From Heyndrickxia acidicola (lineage in GTDB: Bacteria; Bacillota; Bacilli; Bacillales; Bacillaceae_C), in contig NZ_KV440953.1 in assembly GCF_001636425.1 (NCBI RefSeq), positions 4,522,001 to 4,586,000 on the forward strand: 64,000 nucleotides of DNA, written 5' to 3'. Of this stretch, positions 49,891 to 58,927 are shown piece by piece (positions within the stretch are counted from its first letter, which is position 1; each line of letters begins with the position of its first letter). The notes beneath the pieces are model-generated. The model had not been told where the DNA came from, did not search any database, and saw nothing but the letters and a program-made list of their open reading frames with translations. The position numbers and the translations under genes are program-made.

Positions 49891-49925
49891 CGAATCGGGG
49901 TGCAACCTTGGTATATTATCCTAAA

Positions 49926-50030
49926 TCGCCTGTAAACAGCAGAATTTCGCCCGAATTTTTCGATTTTTCGTCCGTATTGTCCAAAAAGTCGCTCGTATTT
50001 CGTTTGAAATCGCCCGTAAAATCCAGTTGC
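49926..50030 (+). repeat. Five-unit array with exact 21-bp period (TCGCCCGTAA-type units)
   Basis: TCG plus a CCCGTAA-like block starts at 49926, 49947, 49968, 49989 and 50010, each exactly 21 nt apart. Units read TCGCCTGTAA, TCGCCCGAAT, TCGTCCGTAT, TCGCTCGTAT, TCGCCCGTAA and then diverge. No start codon or ribosome site makes this a coding array. It fills part of the 900-nt gap before the CcdC-like gene. Confidence 0.7.
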
Positions 50031-50359
50031 GAGATGAAAAGCATCCTTGTGGTGAGCATTAAATGGGTTAATGCCAATTTTTCTTCTACTGCTAACGCTC
50101 CAACTGCAGGAAATGTTCAAATGCAGCCTGAAATATAATCAAATAAAGTGACGATATAGTGTTAATCACTTTTACATCCCCGTACCCCACGCGGGCGATT
50201 TATTAACCACAAGGTTCTGCAATCAAGACAAGCGAGGAGAGGGCTCAAACCATGGCCTATCTGGTCTTTATTCATTAGAAAAAAAGCGTAGCGGCTATAT
50301 AAACTGATAAGGGAATGAGGTATCATCTAAATAGATGCAATTATGAAAGGTGGTATTTC

Positions 50360-50890
50360 ATGAATTACAGCCAGTATGTAATTCCAGTTTTGCTTATTGC
50401 TTTTATTCTTTACCGCCGTGTTAAAAGGTCGATTGGTTTTCAAGCGTACCATCAAAGAAGGCTGGTCATTCGAAGCACGATTTTGCTTTTGGTTGTCCTG
50501 CTTTTGCTCGGAGTCAGTGCCATTCACCCCGTATCTTATATTTATGAAATTGCAGGAAGCCTTCTGGGCAGTGTACTGCTGATCATGGCGATCAAATGGA
50601 GCCGCTTTGAAACCAGGCAAGGCACTATTTACTATCGTACACATATATGGATAGAGACGTTTGTGTTATTTGTGTTTTTAAGCCGTTTCCTGTATAGAAT
50701 GTTTTATCTTTTTCAAGTATCAGGAAAACAAGCCGATTTAAATTCCAGCCAGATGAACATGCAGTACACAAAGGATCCTTTGACCATGGGTGTGTATTTT
50801 TTGCTGGTTGTCTATTATGTCGGCTATGCTTTTTATGTTATTAGGAAGGCAAGGGGGATGGCAGAAGAAAACCGGCAGATTAGCAGTTGA
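50360..50890 (+). CDS. CcdC-like membrane protein
   Basis: A 176-aa protein with about five transmembrane helices and conserved RRVKRSIGFQAYHQRRL, IKWSRFETRQGTIYYRTHIWIETFV and YTKDPLTMGVYFLLVVYYVGYAFYV blocks. These are the pattern of the CcdC/YneJ family (DUF1453). In B. subtilis ccdC lies near ccdA but its role is not established. ATG 50360 follows GAAAGGTGG. No cytochrome-maturation gene is nearby. Confidence 0.78.
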   Translation: MNYSQYVIPVLLIAFILYRRVKRSIGFQAYHQRRLVIRSTILLLVVLLLLGVSAIHPVSYIYEIAGSLLGSVLLIMAIKWSRFETRQGTIYYRTHIWIETFVLFVFLSRFLYRMFYLFQVSGKQADLNSSQMNMQYTKDPLTMGVYFLLVVYYVGYAFYVIRKARGMAEENRQISS

Positions 50891-50917
50891 AGGGTAAAAA
50901 AGATAATCTATGCAAAA

Positions 50918-50947
50918 AAGCAGATGCTGAGAAGCATCTGCTTTTTT
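50918..50947 (+). terminator. Terminator after the CcdC-like gene
   Basis: AGCAGATGCT and AGCATCTGCT pair around GAGA and are followed by TTTTT. Confidence 0.85.
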
Positions 50948-50992
50948 ATTATTGTTTAGGTAATGATAAAATGCTAAACCTGTGGATACTTT

Positions 50993-51018
50993 CTTGTCTA
51001 GCTTCAGCGCCTATCTTG
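50993..51018 (+). repeat. Truncated family B repeat (5' end only)
   Basis: TTGTCTAGCTTCAGCGCCTATC ends abruptly next to the stop codon of the RND gene. Confidence 0.5.
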
Positions 51019-54000
51019 TTACGATTCTTTCCTGCTGCTCTTTCTTGTAAACTTCATAAAAAACTCATACACCACAGGAACGATTAACAATGTAAGCAGT
51101 GTAGAGCTGGCAAGACCGCCAATAACGGTGACGCCCATGCCTTTTGAAATCAATCCTCCGCCTTCAAACCCGAATGCCAATGGGAGTAATGCCCCGATCG
51201 TAGCAATAGCAGTCATAAGAATTGGACGAAGACGGGTTGCGCCCGCTTCAAGCAATGCTTCCCTTGTTGTGAATCCTTCTCTTTCTTTATGGATTACACG
51301 GTCAATTAATACAATGGCATTGGTCACAACAATTCCAATCAGCATAAGGGCGCCGATCATGGATGTCACGCTGAGTGTTTCATGAGTAATCCATAGTGCC
51401 ACAAGTCCGCCAATGATAGCGAAAGGCAGGGAGAATAAAACGGCAAGTGGTGCCAATGCTCCGCCAAATGTAATGACAAGGATAAGATAAACAATGGCCA
51501 CTGCTGCGAGCATGGCTAAGCCGAGATTTGTAAAGGAATCTTTGATATCCTTTGTCACACCGCCCATTGATACTTGAACGTTTTTAGGGATATCTGTTTT
51601 ATCAATCGCTTTTTGTACATCTTTTGATACCTTTGATACATCACCTTGGCCGACTGTTCCGGTTACGCTTGCGTACATCTTTCCGTCCTGACGGGAAATT
51701 GTATCAGGTGTATCGCCGGTTTTTACTGTGACGACCTTGTTTAACGGTACTTCACTTCCTAAAGCGGTCTTGATTTTTGTATTGGTTAAATCATTTACAT
51801 TTGTATAGCTGCTTTTGTCCGCTTGAACATAAACATCTATATCTTTACCATTTATTTTAAGGGTTGTCAGTGCGGGATTATTGCCTGATTGGTTTAATCC
51901 CATGGCGATTTGTCCAGCTGTCAGCCCAAGCTTGCTGAGCTTGCTTTGATCAGCCTCAAGTGTATATTCCTGATAGGTTTTAGAAAGACTTGAATCTACG
52001 TTTTTTAAATTCTTAACGTCTTTCATATTGTTTTCTAGCTTTTCAACGACTGGTTTAATTTGATCGATATCGTCACCGTATACCGATACGGTTATTTGAT
52101 TGCTGCTGCCTGAGGATGAGAAATCCTGAGACTTCCAGGTTCCCTTATTCGTCATGCTTTGTAGATCTTTTATGACTTTGTCAGGCTCTTTATCAAAGTT
52201 TTTGGCATCCTTGTTGTATACAGCATAGAACACCGCTGATTGGTCGTTTCCTCCAAATGGGCTTTTTCCAATGGAGTACTGGATATTTTGGACGCCTTTC
52301 CGATGAAGGAAATAGTCATCTGCTTTGGAAGCAACGGTTTCAACATCCTGTTGTGTTTCACCTGGATTCGGATTAAAGGTCGCCATAACCGTTTTTTGTT
52401 GGTCATTGGATATAAAGCTGACACCGATGAATGGCACTAAAAAGAAGCTCCCTATCAACAGCAGAACGGCTAATCCAAACGTGATCAGCTTATGGTTCAA
52501 GGACCAGTTTAACGCCTTTTTATAGGCACCGGCAAGCCTTCCTGCTGCTGGTTCTTTTTCATGCTGGCTTTTTTTCTTTATTTCTTTTTTAAATAAGGAA
52601 TCCGCAAACATTGGTACAACGGTAACAGCTACGACAAGGGACGCTAATAGCGAGAATACGAGTGTTAAGGCAAAAGGTAGAAACAGCTGTCCGACCATTC
52701 CCTGCACTAAACCAAGCGGCAGAAAGACCGCGACGGTTACAATAGTGGAGGAAGCAATAGGACGGAACATTTCCTTTGTTGCTTCTCGGATTAAATCTTT
52801 TCCTCTTAATGGTTCATTTGAATCAGACATGCGCCTATAGATATTTTCTATGACGACAATGGAATCGTCGACTACCCGTCCTATAGCGACTGTCATAGCG
52901 CCCAGGGTCATAATATTCAGCGAAATATCCATTTGCTTAAGGATGAGGACGCCGATTAATAGAGAAAGCGGAATCGATATGACTGAAATAATGGTAGACC
53001 GGATGTTTCTAAGGAAAATCAGGATAATTAAAACGGCAAAGATTGCACCGATGATGGCTTTTGTCAGCATCGTTTGGACAGAATCCTTGATTGGTGTAGC
53101 CTGATCTAAAATGGTCGATACCGTTAATCCCGGGTGGGTCTTTTTCAATTTGCTTACTTCATCATTTATATTGTTGGCAACATCAACGGTATTCGCATCT
53201 TGGGATTTCGTAATTTCAATCCCGATGGATTCTTGGCCGTTTGTTTTTGAAATAGATTCATGCTTGCCTACCAGGACAATGTTTGCCAAATCCTTTAATT
53301 TAACGGTAGGAAGGTTTACATTAGCAGCTTGAGAACTGCCGGCTTGAGTATTTGCTGTACTAGATTGAGCGTGGGACTGACTTTGATACTGAGCACCTGC
53401 ACCCTGGCTTTGAGAACCTTGTCTGCCTGTCATTTGTCCGCTCTGACTTGCTTGGCTTTGTGACTGCATGCCTCCTTGAGCCTGGGAGGATTGACTGCCT
53501 CCAGCAGCACCCATTGACGGAGTCTGTTTTGGTGTATAAGGAATTTCAATATTTTTAAAATCGTCCAGGGACTTTATATTTCCATCAATGACAACAGATT
53601 TATTTTTGTTGCCAAAATTAATCAACCCAAGGGGAACGGATACATCAGAACCCTGAATCAATTGTTTAATTGTGTCTTCAGACAGGCCGTACTTATTCAG
53701 TTTATCCTGGTTAAAGGTAAGGTCCACTTCTTGCACATACTGACCTGATGCCTGTACCTGGGAAACCCCTTCAATTCCCTCCAAGTCCGGAATTACATCC
53801 TCAGTAGCTGTTTGCGTCAGTTCAGCCAATGATTGATGTTTATTGGACAGGCTTAAGGAAAGGATTGGAAAATCATTAATATTAAAACGTGAAACGGTTG
53901 GAGTCTTTACGTTGTCCGGAAGATTGACAGATGTTAAGGCATCCTTTACTTCGTTTTGTGCTTTATCCATATCTTTATTGTAGTTGTATTGAATTTGGAT

Positions 54001-54273
54001 AGTAGAAGCATTTTGCATGGAGGTCGAACTCACTGTATCCACGCCTGGAAGATTTTTAATTTGCTGCTCTATTGGCTTTGTTACGTCTTCCGCTACCTGA
54101 TTCGGTGTTGCACCAGGGTAGGTGGTGGTAATCGTAATAATAGGTGCATTAATATTAGGGAGGGTTTCCATTTTCATATTTATCCCTGCATAAATGCCTG
54201 CTATTGTGACGATCAGTGTAATCAGCCAAATGGCAAACTTGTTTTTCAAGCAAAAGTTAATGATAGCGTTCAA
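51019..54273 (-). CDS. RND efflux transporter, SwrC/YerP-like
   Basis: A 1084-aa RND pump with 12 helices and two large extracytoplasmic loops, in the HAE1-like layout used by Gram-positive SwrC, which exports surfactin and other amphiphiles. N-terminal MNAIINFCLKNKFAIWLITLIVT and helix 4 VAIGRVVDDSIVVIENIYRR (proton-relay Asp pair) are intact. Residues ~247-317 are an unusual Gln/Ser/Gly/Ala-rich low-complexity insertion in the first external loop. No adaptor protein gene is adjacent. A TetR regulator gene lies divergently, with two operator dyads between. Confidence 0.93.
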   Translation of the reverse strand: MNAIINFCLKNKFAIWLITLIVTIAGIYAGINMKMETLPNINAPIITITTTYPGATPNQVAEDVTKPIEQQIKNLPGVDTVSSTSMQNASTIQIQYNYNKDMDKAQNEVKDALTSVNLPDNVKTPTVSRFNINDFPILSLSLSNKHQSLAELTQTATEDVIPDLEGIEGVSQVQASGQYVQEVDLTFNQDKLNKYGLSEDTIKQLIQGSDVSVPLGLINFGNKNKSVVIDGNIKSLDDFKNIEIPYTPKQTPSMGAAGGSQSSQAQGGMQSQSQASQSGQMTGRQGSQSQGAGAQYQSQSHAQSSTANTQAGSSQAANVNLPTVKLKDLANIVLVGKHESISKTNGQESIGIEITKSQDANTVDVANNINDEVSKLKKTHPGLTVSTILDQATPIKDSVQTMLTKAIIGAIFAVLIILIFLRNIRSTIISVISIPLSLLIGVLILKQMDISLNIMTLGAMTVAIGRVVDDSIVVIENIYRRMSDSNEPLRGKDLIREATKEMFRPIASSTIVTVAVFLPLGLVQGMVGQLFLPFALTLVFSLLASLVVAVTVVPMFADSLFKKEIKKKSQHEKEPAAGRLAGAYKKALNWSLNHKLITFGLAVLLLIGSFFLVPFIGVSFISNDQQKTVMATFNPNPGETQQDVETVASKADDYFLHRKGVQNIQYSIGKSPFGGNDQSAVFYAVYNKDAKNFDKEPDKVIKDLQSMTNKGTWKSQDFSSSGSSNQITVSVYGDDIDQIKPVVEKLENNMKDVKNLKNVDSSLSKTYQEYTLEADQSKLSKLGLTAGQIAMGLNQSGNNPALTTLKINGKDIDVYVQADKSSYTNVNDLTNTKIKTALGSEVPLNKVVTVKTGDTPDTISRQDGKMYASVTGTVGQGDVSKVSKDVQKAIDKTDIPKNVQVSMGGVTKDIKDSFTNLGLAMLAAVAIVYLILVITFGGALAPLAVLFSLPFAIIGGLVALWITHETLSVTSMIGALMLIGIVVTNAIVLIDRVIHKEREGFTTREALLEAGATRLRPILMTAIATIGALLPLAFGFEGGGLISKGMGVTVIGGLASSTLLTLLIVPVVYEFFMKFTRKSSRKES

Positions 54274-54451
54274 TAGATTCTCGCTCCTTTTCCAGCAACC
54301 GAAAGGGTAGCTGCTTTGTGTTTCATGTAATGCTTTCTTAAAAAATTACCCCATTTTGACGGCAATGTTGTAAGCCGCTTTTTCCTGGCAGTCCTTCGGT
54401 GACCCTAAAAGAAAAGTGGATATGTAATAAAGACTAGGTAAAAGATAAGTT

Positions 54452-54496
54452 TGACTGACTGGTCATTACCTTTTAAAATATAACTGACTGGTCATA
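54452..54496. promoter_or_regulatory. Two TGACTGGTCA dyads in the RND/tetR intergenic region
   Basis: The perfect 10-bp palindrome TGACTGGTCA occurs at 54456-54465 and 54485-54494, 29 bp center to center, each within ACTGACTGGTCAT. They lie ~190 nt before the RND start, with the TetR gene on the other side, and are the likely binding sites of that regulator. Confidence 0.75.
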
Positions 54497-54715
54497 TCAT
54501 TTCAAGAAATAAGTATTTGTTTTATATAAATTTTTTATGAAGTCATATCATCGCAGGAATGGACTTGTATACACTTTTGTTTTTTGGATTTCTAAATAGA
54601 AGATACAAAGGGACTTTATGGGGGTGCGAAACGAGATGTATGCGCATGCCCATGCCCATCCTGCAGCCTGAATCATACTCTTAAAGTGGTATGTACGATT
54701 GGGAGGTGAAAAAGG

Positions 54716-55603
54716 ATGAAACAAAAAAAAATTGAGCTATTGGAAACAGCGATTAAGCTATTTGCTGAAAAAGGCTTTCAGTCAACTTCTGTGCAGGATA
54801 TTGTAACAGAGTATGGCATTTCAAAGGGAGCATTTTATACTTATTTTTCATCCAAAGAAGAGCTTTTACTTGCTATTTTTGATTATTACTACGCGATTCT
54901 GCGCTCGAAAATAGTGAAAATAAGCGAAACGGAATTGGCACCCCGCGATAAAATGAAAGAACAAATTAAGGCGCAATTTGAATTTTTTATACAGCATCGG
55001 GATTTTATCGTTATGCACATACGTGAGCAAAATCATTCCATTAATAAAGAGCTGCGAGAATATTTACAGAAAAATATTGCAGAGACGATAAAATGGTATG
55101 AAAGCCACTTAATGATGATATATGGTGATAAAATCAGACCCTTTATTGGAGATGTTATTCTTTCTTTGGACGGAATTCGAAATTCATATTTAAGAGTAAC
55201 GATCTTTCAGGGAATCCAACTCAATGTTGACAGACTGTCTGAGTTCATTATGAAAAGAATTGATGAGTTGGTAGTATCCTTTTTGGAGAAAGGGGAGGAG
55301 CCGATAATCGGTTCAAACGGGATCGATGCCTTCTTCCAAACGAGCTGTAAAGAAAATAGCAATCCGGAGGAAGAAGTAGTGCATATCTTAAAAGAAATGA
55401 AATCGATATTAGAACAGCTGCCCTTAAAGGCGGAAAAGCAGCAGGAGCTGATGGATGCCGCTGATTTCCTGTTAAACGAAGCTGCTAGTATGCCTATTAA
55501 AAAATACGTATTTCAGGGACTGTTAACAAACTTTAAAGGAATAAAAGAACTGGAAGAGCAAAGACAGAAAATCGGAGGCCTTCTGGGAATAAAGCTTTTG
55601 TAA
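54716..55603 (+). CDS. TetR family transcriptional regulator
   Basis: A 295-aa TetR-type protein, longer than the usual ~200. The HTH is LLETAIKLFAEKGFQSTSVQDIVTEYGISKGAFYTYFSSKEELLLAIF. The ligand domain and a ~100-residue C-terminal extension rich in Glu/Lys helices follow. It is divergent from the SwrC-like pump and probably represses it through the TGACTGGTCA sites, in the manner of B. subtilis YerO and swrC. GGGAGGTG ribosome site; a terminator follows. Confidence 0.92.
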   Translation: MKQKKIELLETAIKLFAEKGFQSTSVQDIVTEYGISKGAFYTYFSSKEELLLAIFDYYYAILRSKIVKISETELAPRDKMKEQIKAQFEFFIQHRDFIVMHIREQNHSINKELREYLQKNIAETIKWYESHLMMIYGDKIRPFIGDVILSLDGIRNSYLRVTIFQGIQLNVDRLSEFIMKRIDELVVSFLEKGEEPIIGSNGIDAFFQTSCKENSNPEEEVVHILKEMKSILEQLPLKAEKQQELMDAADFLLNEAASMPIKKYVFQGLLTNFKGIKELEEQRQKIGGLLGIKLL

Positions 55604-55615
55604 GAGTTTGAAATG

Positions 55616-55648
55616 GAAAAAGCAGGGCCAAGGGCCCTGCTTTTTTTG
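55616..55648 (+). terminator. Terminator of the tetR gene
   Basis: AAAGCAGGGCC and GGCCCTGCTTT pair around AAG and are followed by T's. Confidence 0.88.
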
Positions 55649-55690
55649 TGGAAAGTATAAAATTTTTACTCTTTTTTCTTATTTGACCTG

Positions 55691-55837
55691 CTATGATCGT
55701 CTTCGACCTGTTACAAGGTTAATGATGAAGACAATGATAGCAATAACCAGCAGGATGTGAATTAATCCGCCTGCAATGTGAAGGGAAAATCCTAAAATCC
55801 AAAGTATAAGCAAAATACCAATTATAGTCCAAAGCAT
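55691..55837 (-). CDS. Small membrane protein, lmo0937 family (48 aa)
   Basis: The ORF encodes MLWTIIGILLILW...GRRRS, 48 aa, with AAAGGTG upstream of the ATG. Two hydrophobic stretches are separated by GFSLHIAGGLIH, and the end is basic (TGRRRS). This is the pattern of the small lmo0937-family membrane proteins found across Firmicutes, whose function is unknown. It is easily missed because of its length. Confidence 0.8.
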   Translation of the reverse strand: MLWTIIGILLILWILGFSLHIAGGLIHILLVIAIIVFIINLVTGRRRS

Positions 55838-56026
55838 GTATTTTCACCTTTCTTTCTGTTTATTTGCTTTACTTACTGATAGATTACCCCAAAATTTAAA
55901 AAGCAAACAAGTTAGTCATCATTTAATCCATTTTTCTCATGATAAAATGGAAAAGTGAGAATATACTTTGAATATTAATTGGCAGAAATTAGAGGAGAAA
56001 AGATGACAGACTGAACTCTGTATAAA

Positions 56027-56054
56027 TAATAAACCCGGCTCTTGCCGGGTTTAT
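56027..56054. terminator. Perfect hairpin, probable bidirectional terminator
   Basis: AATAAACCCGGC pairs with GCCGGGTTTATT around TCTT. On the minus strand it would lie downstream of the thioredoxin-like gene. Confidence 0.65.
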
Positions 56055-56071
56055 TGAGGATTAGCCTATAA

Positions 56072-56280
56072 AATTTTTATGAACGGCCTCGCTATGATTC
56101 CTTTATCTCAGTCATGAACAAGGGGCTTCCCCATTTCATTGTCCAGCTCCAGCGCCTATCGGATTTCTGCGTCTTTTCCCTACGATAAGGAAACATCAGC
56201 TCGTTCCTCACTGTGTTTCCTTTATCTCAGTCAAAGACTACGGAATCCGTACGCCGATGAACAAGGCGCTTCCGCATTTT
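56072..56280 (-). repeat. Family B interspersed repeat, one partial and one near-complete copy
   Basis: A 3' fragment (CTTTATCTCAGTCATGAACAAGGGGCTT) is followed by a unit starting TGTCCAGCTCCAGCGCCTATCGG and ending AACAAGGCGCTTCCGC. The unit abuts the stop codon of the thioredoxin-like gene. Confidence 0.7.
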
Positions 56281-56604
56281 TTAGTTAGATTTTACTAATT
56301 CTAAAAAATCCTTCACTTGTTCAGGTGATTTTGCATTTGCACTGTGTAAATGTGCTTTCTTTTCACCGTCCTGGAAAATGAGAAGGCTCGGAATCCCCAT
56401 TACCTGGTTCTCTTTTGCCACCTCAGGGAATTGATCGGTATTCATTTCGAACCACTTGTACTCTTGATGTTCTTTTATTACATCATCAATGAACATGTCC
56501 ATTACCTTGCAATCCGGGCACCAATCAGCAAAAAACTTTATGATGACTGGCTCTGATTGAGAAATGAGTTCTTGATATGTTTCGGTTTTTTTAATTTCTT
56601 CCAC
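56281..56604 (-). CDS. Thioredoxin family protein
   Basis: A 107-aa thioredoxin-fold protein with a CPDC active site (FADWCPDCKVMDMFI) and cis-Pro in MGIPSLLIF. It is close to YtpP/YdbP-type small thioredoxins of Bacillus. Without a signal peptide it should act in the cytoplasm. The stop codon abuts a family B repeat. Confidence 0.92.
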   Translation of the reverse strand: MEEIKKTETYQELISQSEPVIIKFFADWCPDCKVMDMFIDDVIKEHQEYKWFEMNTDQFPEVAKENQVMGIPSLLIFQDGEKKAHLHSANAKSPEQVKDFLELVKSN

Positions 56605-56730
56605 TCTATACCACCTCGTGTTATTAAAACTATAATTGTATTGTAGTCATTCTTCCTGTGTAATTCAATGTTTCTGCTTGCTTATAGAATAGAAAGTGAA
56701 TGTTGTTATAAAAAGCGCTTAGAAATGAAC

Positions 56731-57795
56731 TTACTCCACCGTACCGCTTTCCATGATAATAACCTTTGGTTTCACCTTAAATTTAACGTTTGGATATTCG
56801 TCCCTCCACTTGCTCCAGTTAAAATGGCGCGTAACGCTTTGAACGCGTTCGCCAATGCCTACAGGATCAATATGATTTTTTTGAAATTGCTTTAGCATGC
56901 TCAGCGTTTCTTTTTTTATTATCTTTTCAAATTTTTCTCTAATGACGTTTTCTTTTTTCATGTCTAGATGATTACCAGTAAATTCACGAATTACTCCATT
57001 AACTTTTACTTCAATTGTTACCTCTGTCGGATGTTTATGAGTATTCACCTTTATTTTATTGGTGGAGCTGATACTTCTGACGACTGCTTCATCCCCATCT
57101 AATTTAATGGTTTCGCTGCCTTCACTGTATTTATCCACCAGGATTTTAAAGAAAAACATTTTTTCTTCGCCAATTTTTTGAACTAATCTTTTATTATTAA
57201 AAAGGCCCATCCCGCTGATTTCCAATTCCGTATTGTTTACCTTTCTAATAATGGGCAGATAAGTCGTTCTTCCTTTGGAATATAAATAGGAAGCGAAGAG
57301 GTGGAGATTCTGCCTTGGAACATCCCTGTATTTCATGTTATGGTCCATCAGGCTTTTAATGTAGACCCCATTCCCTTCCATTCCGTATTTTCCCTGAAGA
57401 ACTTCTTCGGCGGTACCATCCACGACAGCCAAATCAATTCTTGACCCAATATTAGGATCGCGCTGCAAGGAATCAATCAGATGGAAAAACCCCTCTTTCG
57501 CAAGTTTTTTTCCGAATAATACAACCTCCAGGCTTCCTGTAACAAGAGGCTGATTGGACTGCCTTTCAAGCTTGGATAATAAATCACGGCTGACCTTGGC
57601 CGATTCAACAATCGTGACATTATTGACACTTTTATCCGGCAGAAATTGAGGATAAAGAACGGTACCCTTAATACGGTTACCTTCTAGTAAATCAAAGCCC
57701 AGACCAGTCTCGACATTCACTTCATCAATAATTTGCTGCTGGACACATCCTGTAAGCAAAAGGAAGCACAAAAGGATGAGAGAAAATGATTTCAT
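56731..57795 (-). CDS. Spore germination protein, GerAC/GerKC type lipoprotein
   Basis: A 354-aa Ger(x)C protein. Its signal peptide ends in a lipobox LLTGC, so Cys17 would be lipidated, and the mature protein follows (VNVETGLGFDLLEGNRIKGTVLYPQ). The C-terminal domain includes a KYRDVPRQNLHLFASYLYSKGR region. It is the C subunit of a nutrient germinant receptor in the spore inner membrane. It overlaps the B-subunit gene by 4 nt (translational coupling). Confidence 0.93.
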   Translation of the reverse strand: MKSFSLILLCFLLLTGCVQQQIIDEVNVETGLGFDLLEGNRIKGTVLYPQFLPDKSVNNVTIVESAKVSRDLLSKLERQSNQPLVTGSLEVVLFGKKLAKEGFFHLIDSLQRDPNIGSRIDLAVVDGTAEEVLQGKYGMEGNGVYIKSLMDHNMKYRDVPRQNLHLFASYLYSKGRTTYLPIIRKVNNTELEISGMGLFNNKRLVQKIGEEKMFFFKILVDKYSEGSETIKLDGDEAVVRSISSTNKIKVNTHKHPTEVTIEVKVNGVIREFTGNHLDMKKENVIREKFEKIIKKETLSMLKQFQKNHIDPVGIGERVQSVTRHFNWSKWRDEYPNVKFKVKPKVIIMESGTVE

Positions 57796-58889
57796 TGCAT
57801 TTTTTTCCCCCTTTTCAGCTTATTCACAAGCAGTAATATTACGGTTAGGAGTGGAATGTAGAAATAATCCAATAAAAAACTGACTCCTCCAACAATGGTA
57901 TTTAAATTGTCAATTTGCCCTCGTGTTTTAAAAAATATCATGATAATAAGCGCCAAAACGGATATTAAAATGACTCCTATTCGCTGGTTCAGTTTGATGG
58001 TTCTCTTAAAAATGCGGGTGGCACACCAAAGTGCAAGGCAGACATTTGGAAGAATGATCAGGCACCAGTTGGCAATGCCAATGTATTCAAACCTTTCTGC
58101 TACAGGCAAATGAACAATTTTAAAGGTGGTTAATGTGGCCCAAATATCTTTGGAGAGCTGTTCCTCAGTATAAAAAGAAAAAGAAACAAATACAGTGTAC
58201 AAATATAAAATCATGGTAAAAATCAGTCCGAAGTGTGTCCATTTCTTTGATTTCTCTGGATTCTTTATAAAAGGATAGAAAAAGACAAAAATTTCATATC
58301 CTGAATAGGATAAAGACATACTTTGTGAAGCACTCAAAATCTTGGAAAAAGAGTGGTCCAATATCGGTAAAAAATGAAAGAAATCTGCAAACTGGAGGGC
58401 AAGCCCAAATATTATCGTTATATATAATGGAAGGACGAAGGCAAAAAATGCAATCCCTGTTACTGTCCGAAATCCTCCATAAATGATATAAATGCACAGA
58501 AGGAGAAAGGCTGCCCCAAACCAGAAGGTGCTGAAATCCGGAAACATCCATACCTGAACGATTTCGATATACGTTTTTAGAATGGTGATAAGAAGTGCGA
58601 TGAAGTAAAACCCAAAAACAATACTGACCAGTGATCCCAGCCATTTTCCAAAAAGGTCACGATGAACGTCAATTAAATCGCCATTGCTGTTTTCCATAAG
58701 CTTATACATGAACCACATAATGATATTGGAACTGACACCTGCAATAATCACCGATATCCAAGAATCGTAGCCGGCAATACGGGCTATGATACGCTGAAAC
58801 CCCAAAATTCCCACACCGACTTGCATGGAAACCATTAAATAAAAGGTGAGGAAATGTGAAACTTTAAGATTTTCCGGAATGGGCTTCAA
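57792..58889 (-). CDS. Spore germination permease, GerAB/GerKB type
   Basis: A 365-aa, ten-helix protein of the amino-acid/polyamine-like spore-permease family. Motifs are SHFLTFYLMVSMQVGVGILGFQR and YFIALLITILKTYIEIVQVWMFPDFS. It is the germinant-binding B subunit. It lies between the A and C subunits in a gerA-B-C operon (38-nt gap to A, 4-nt overlap with C). Confidence 0.94.
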   Translation of the reverse strand: MKPIPENLKVSHFLTFYLMVSMQVGVGILGFQRIIARIAGYDSWISVIIAGVSSNIIMWFMYKLMENSNGDLIDVHRDLFGKWLGSLVSIVFGFYFIALLITILKTYIEIVQVWMFPDFSTFWFGAAFLLLCIYIIYGGFRTVTGIAFFAFVLPLYITIIFGLALQFADFFHFLPILDHSFSKILSASQSMSLSYSGYEIFVFFYPFIKNPEKSKKWTHFGLIFTMILYLYTVFVSFSFYTEEQLSKDIWATLTTFKIVHLPVAERFEYIGIANWCLIILPNVCLALWCATRIFKRTIKLNQRIGVILISVLALIIMIFFKTRGQIDNLNTIVGGVSFLLDYFYIPLLTVILLLVNKLKRGKKMQ

Positions 58890-58927
58890 GGTATCACCTC
58901 CAATATGGGCATTCTTCTATATCTGGA

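Noticed and set aside
49926-50030. Possible CRISPR array
   Set aside because: The units are only 21 bp with a ~10-bp conserved block and no true spacers, and no cas gene is in the window.
53956-54276. Antisense frame over the RND gene start
   Set aside because: Cys/Arg-rich shadow frame opposite a conserved membrane domain; no ribosome site.
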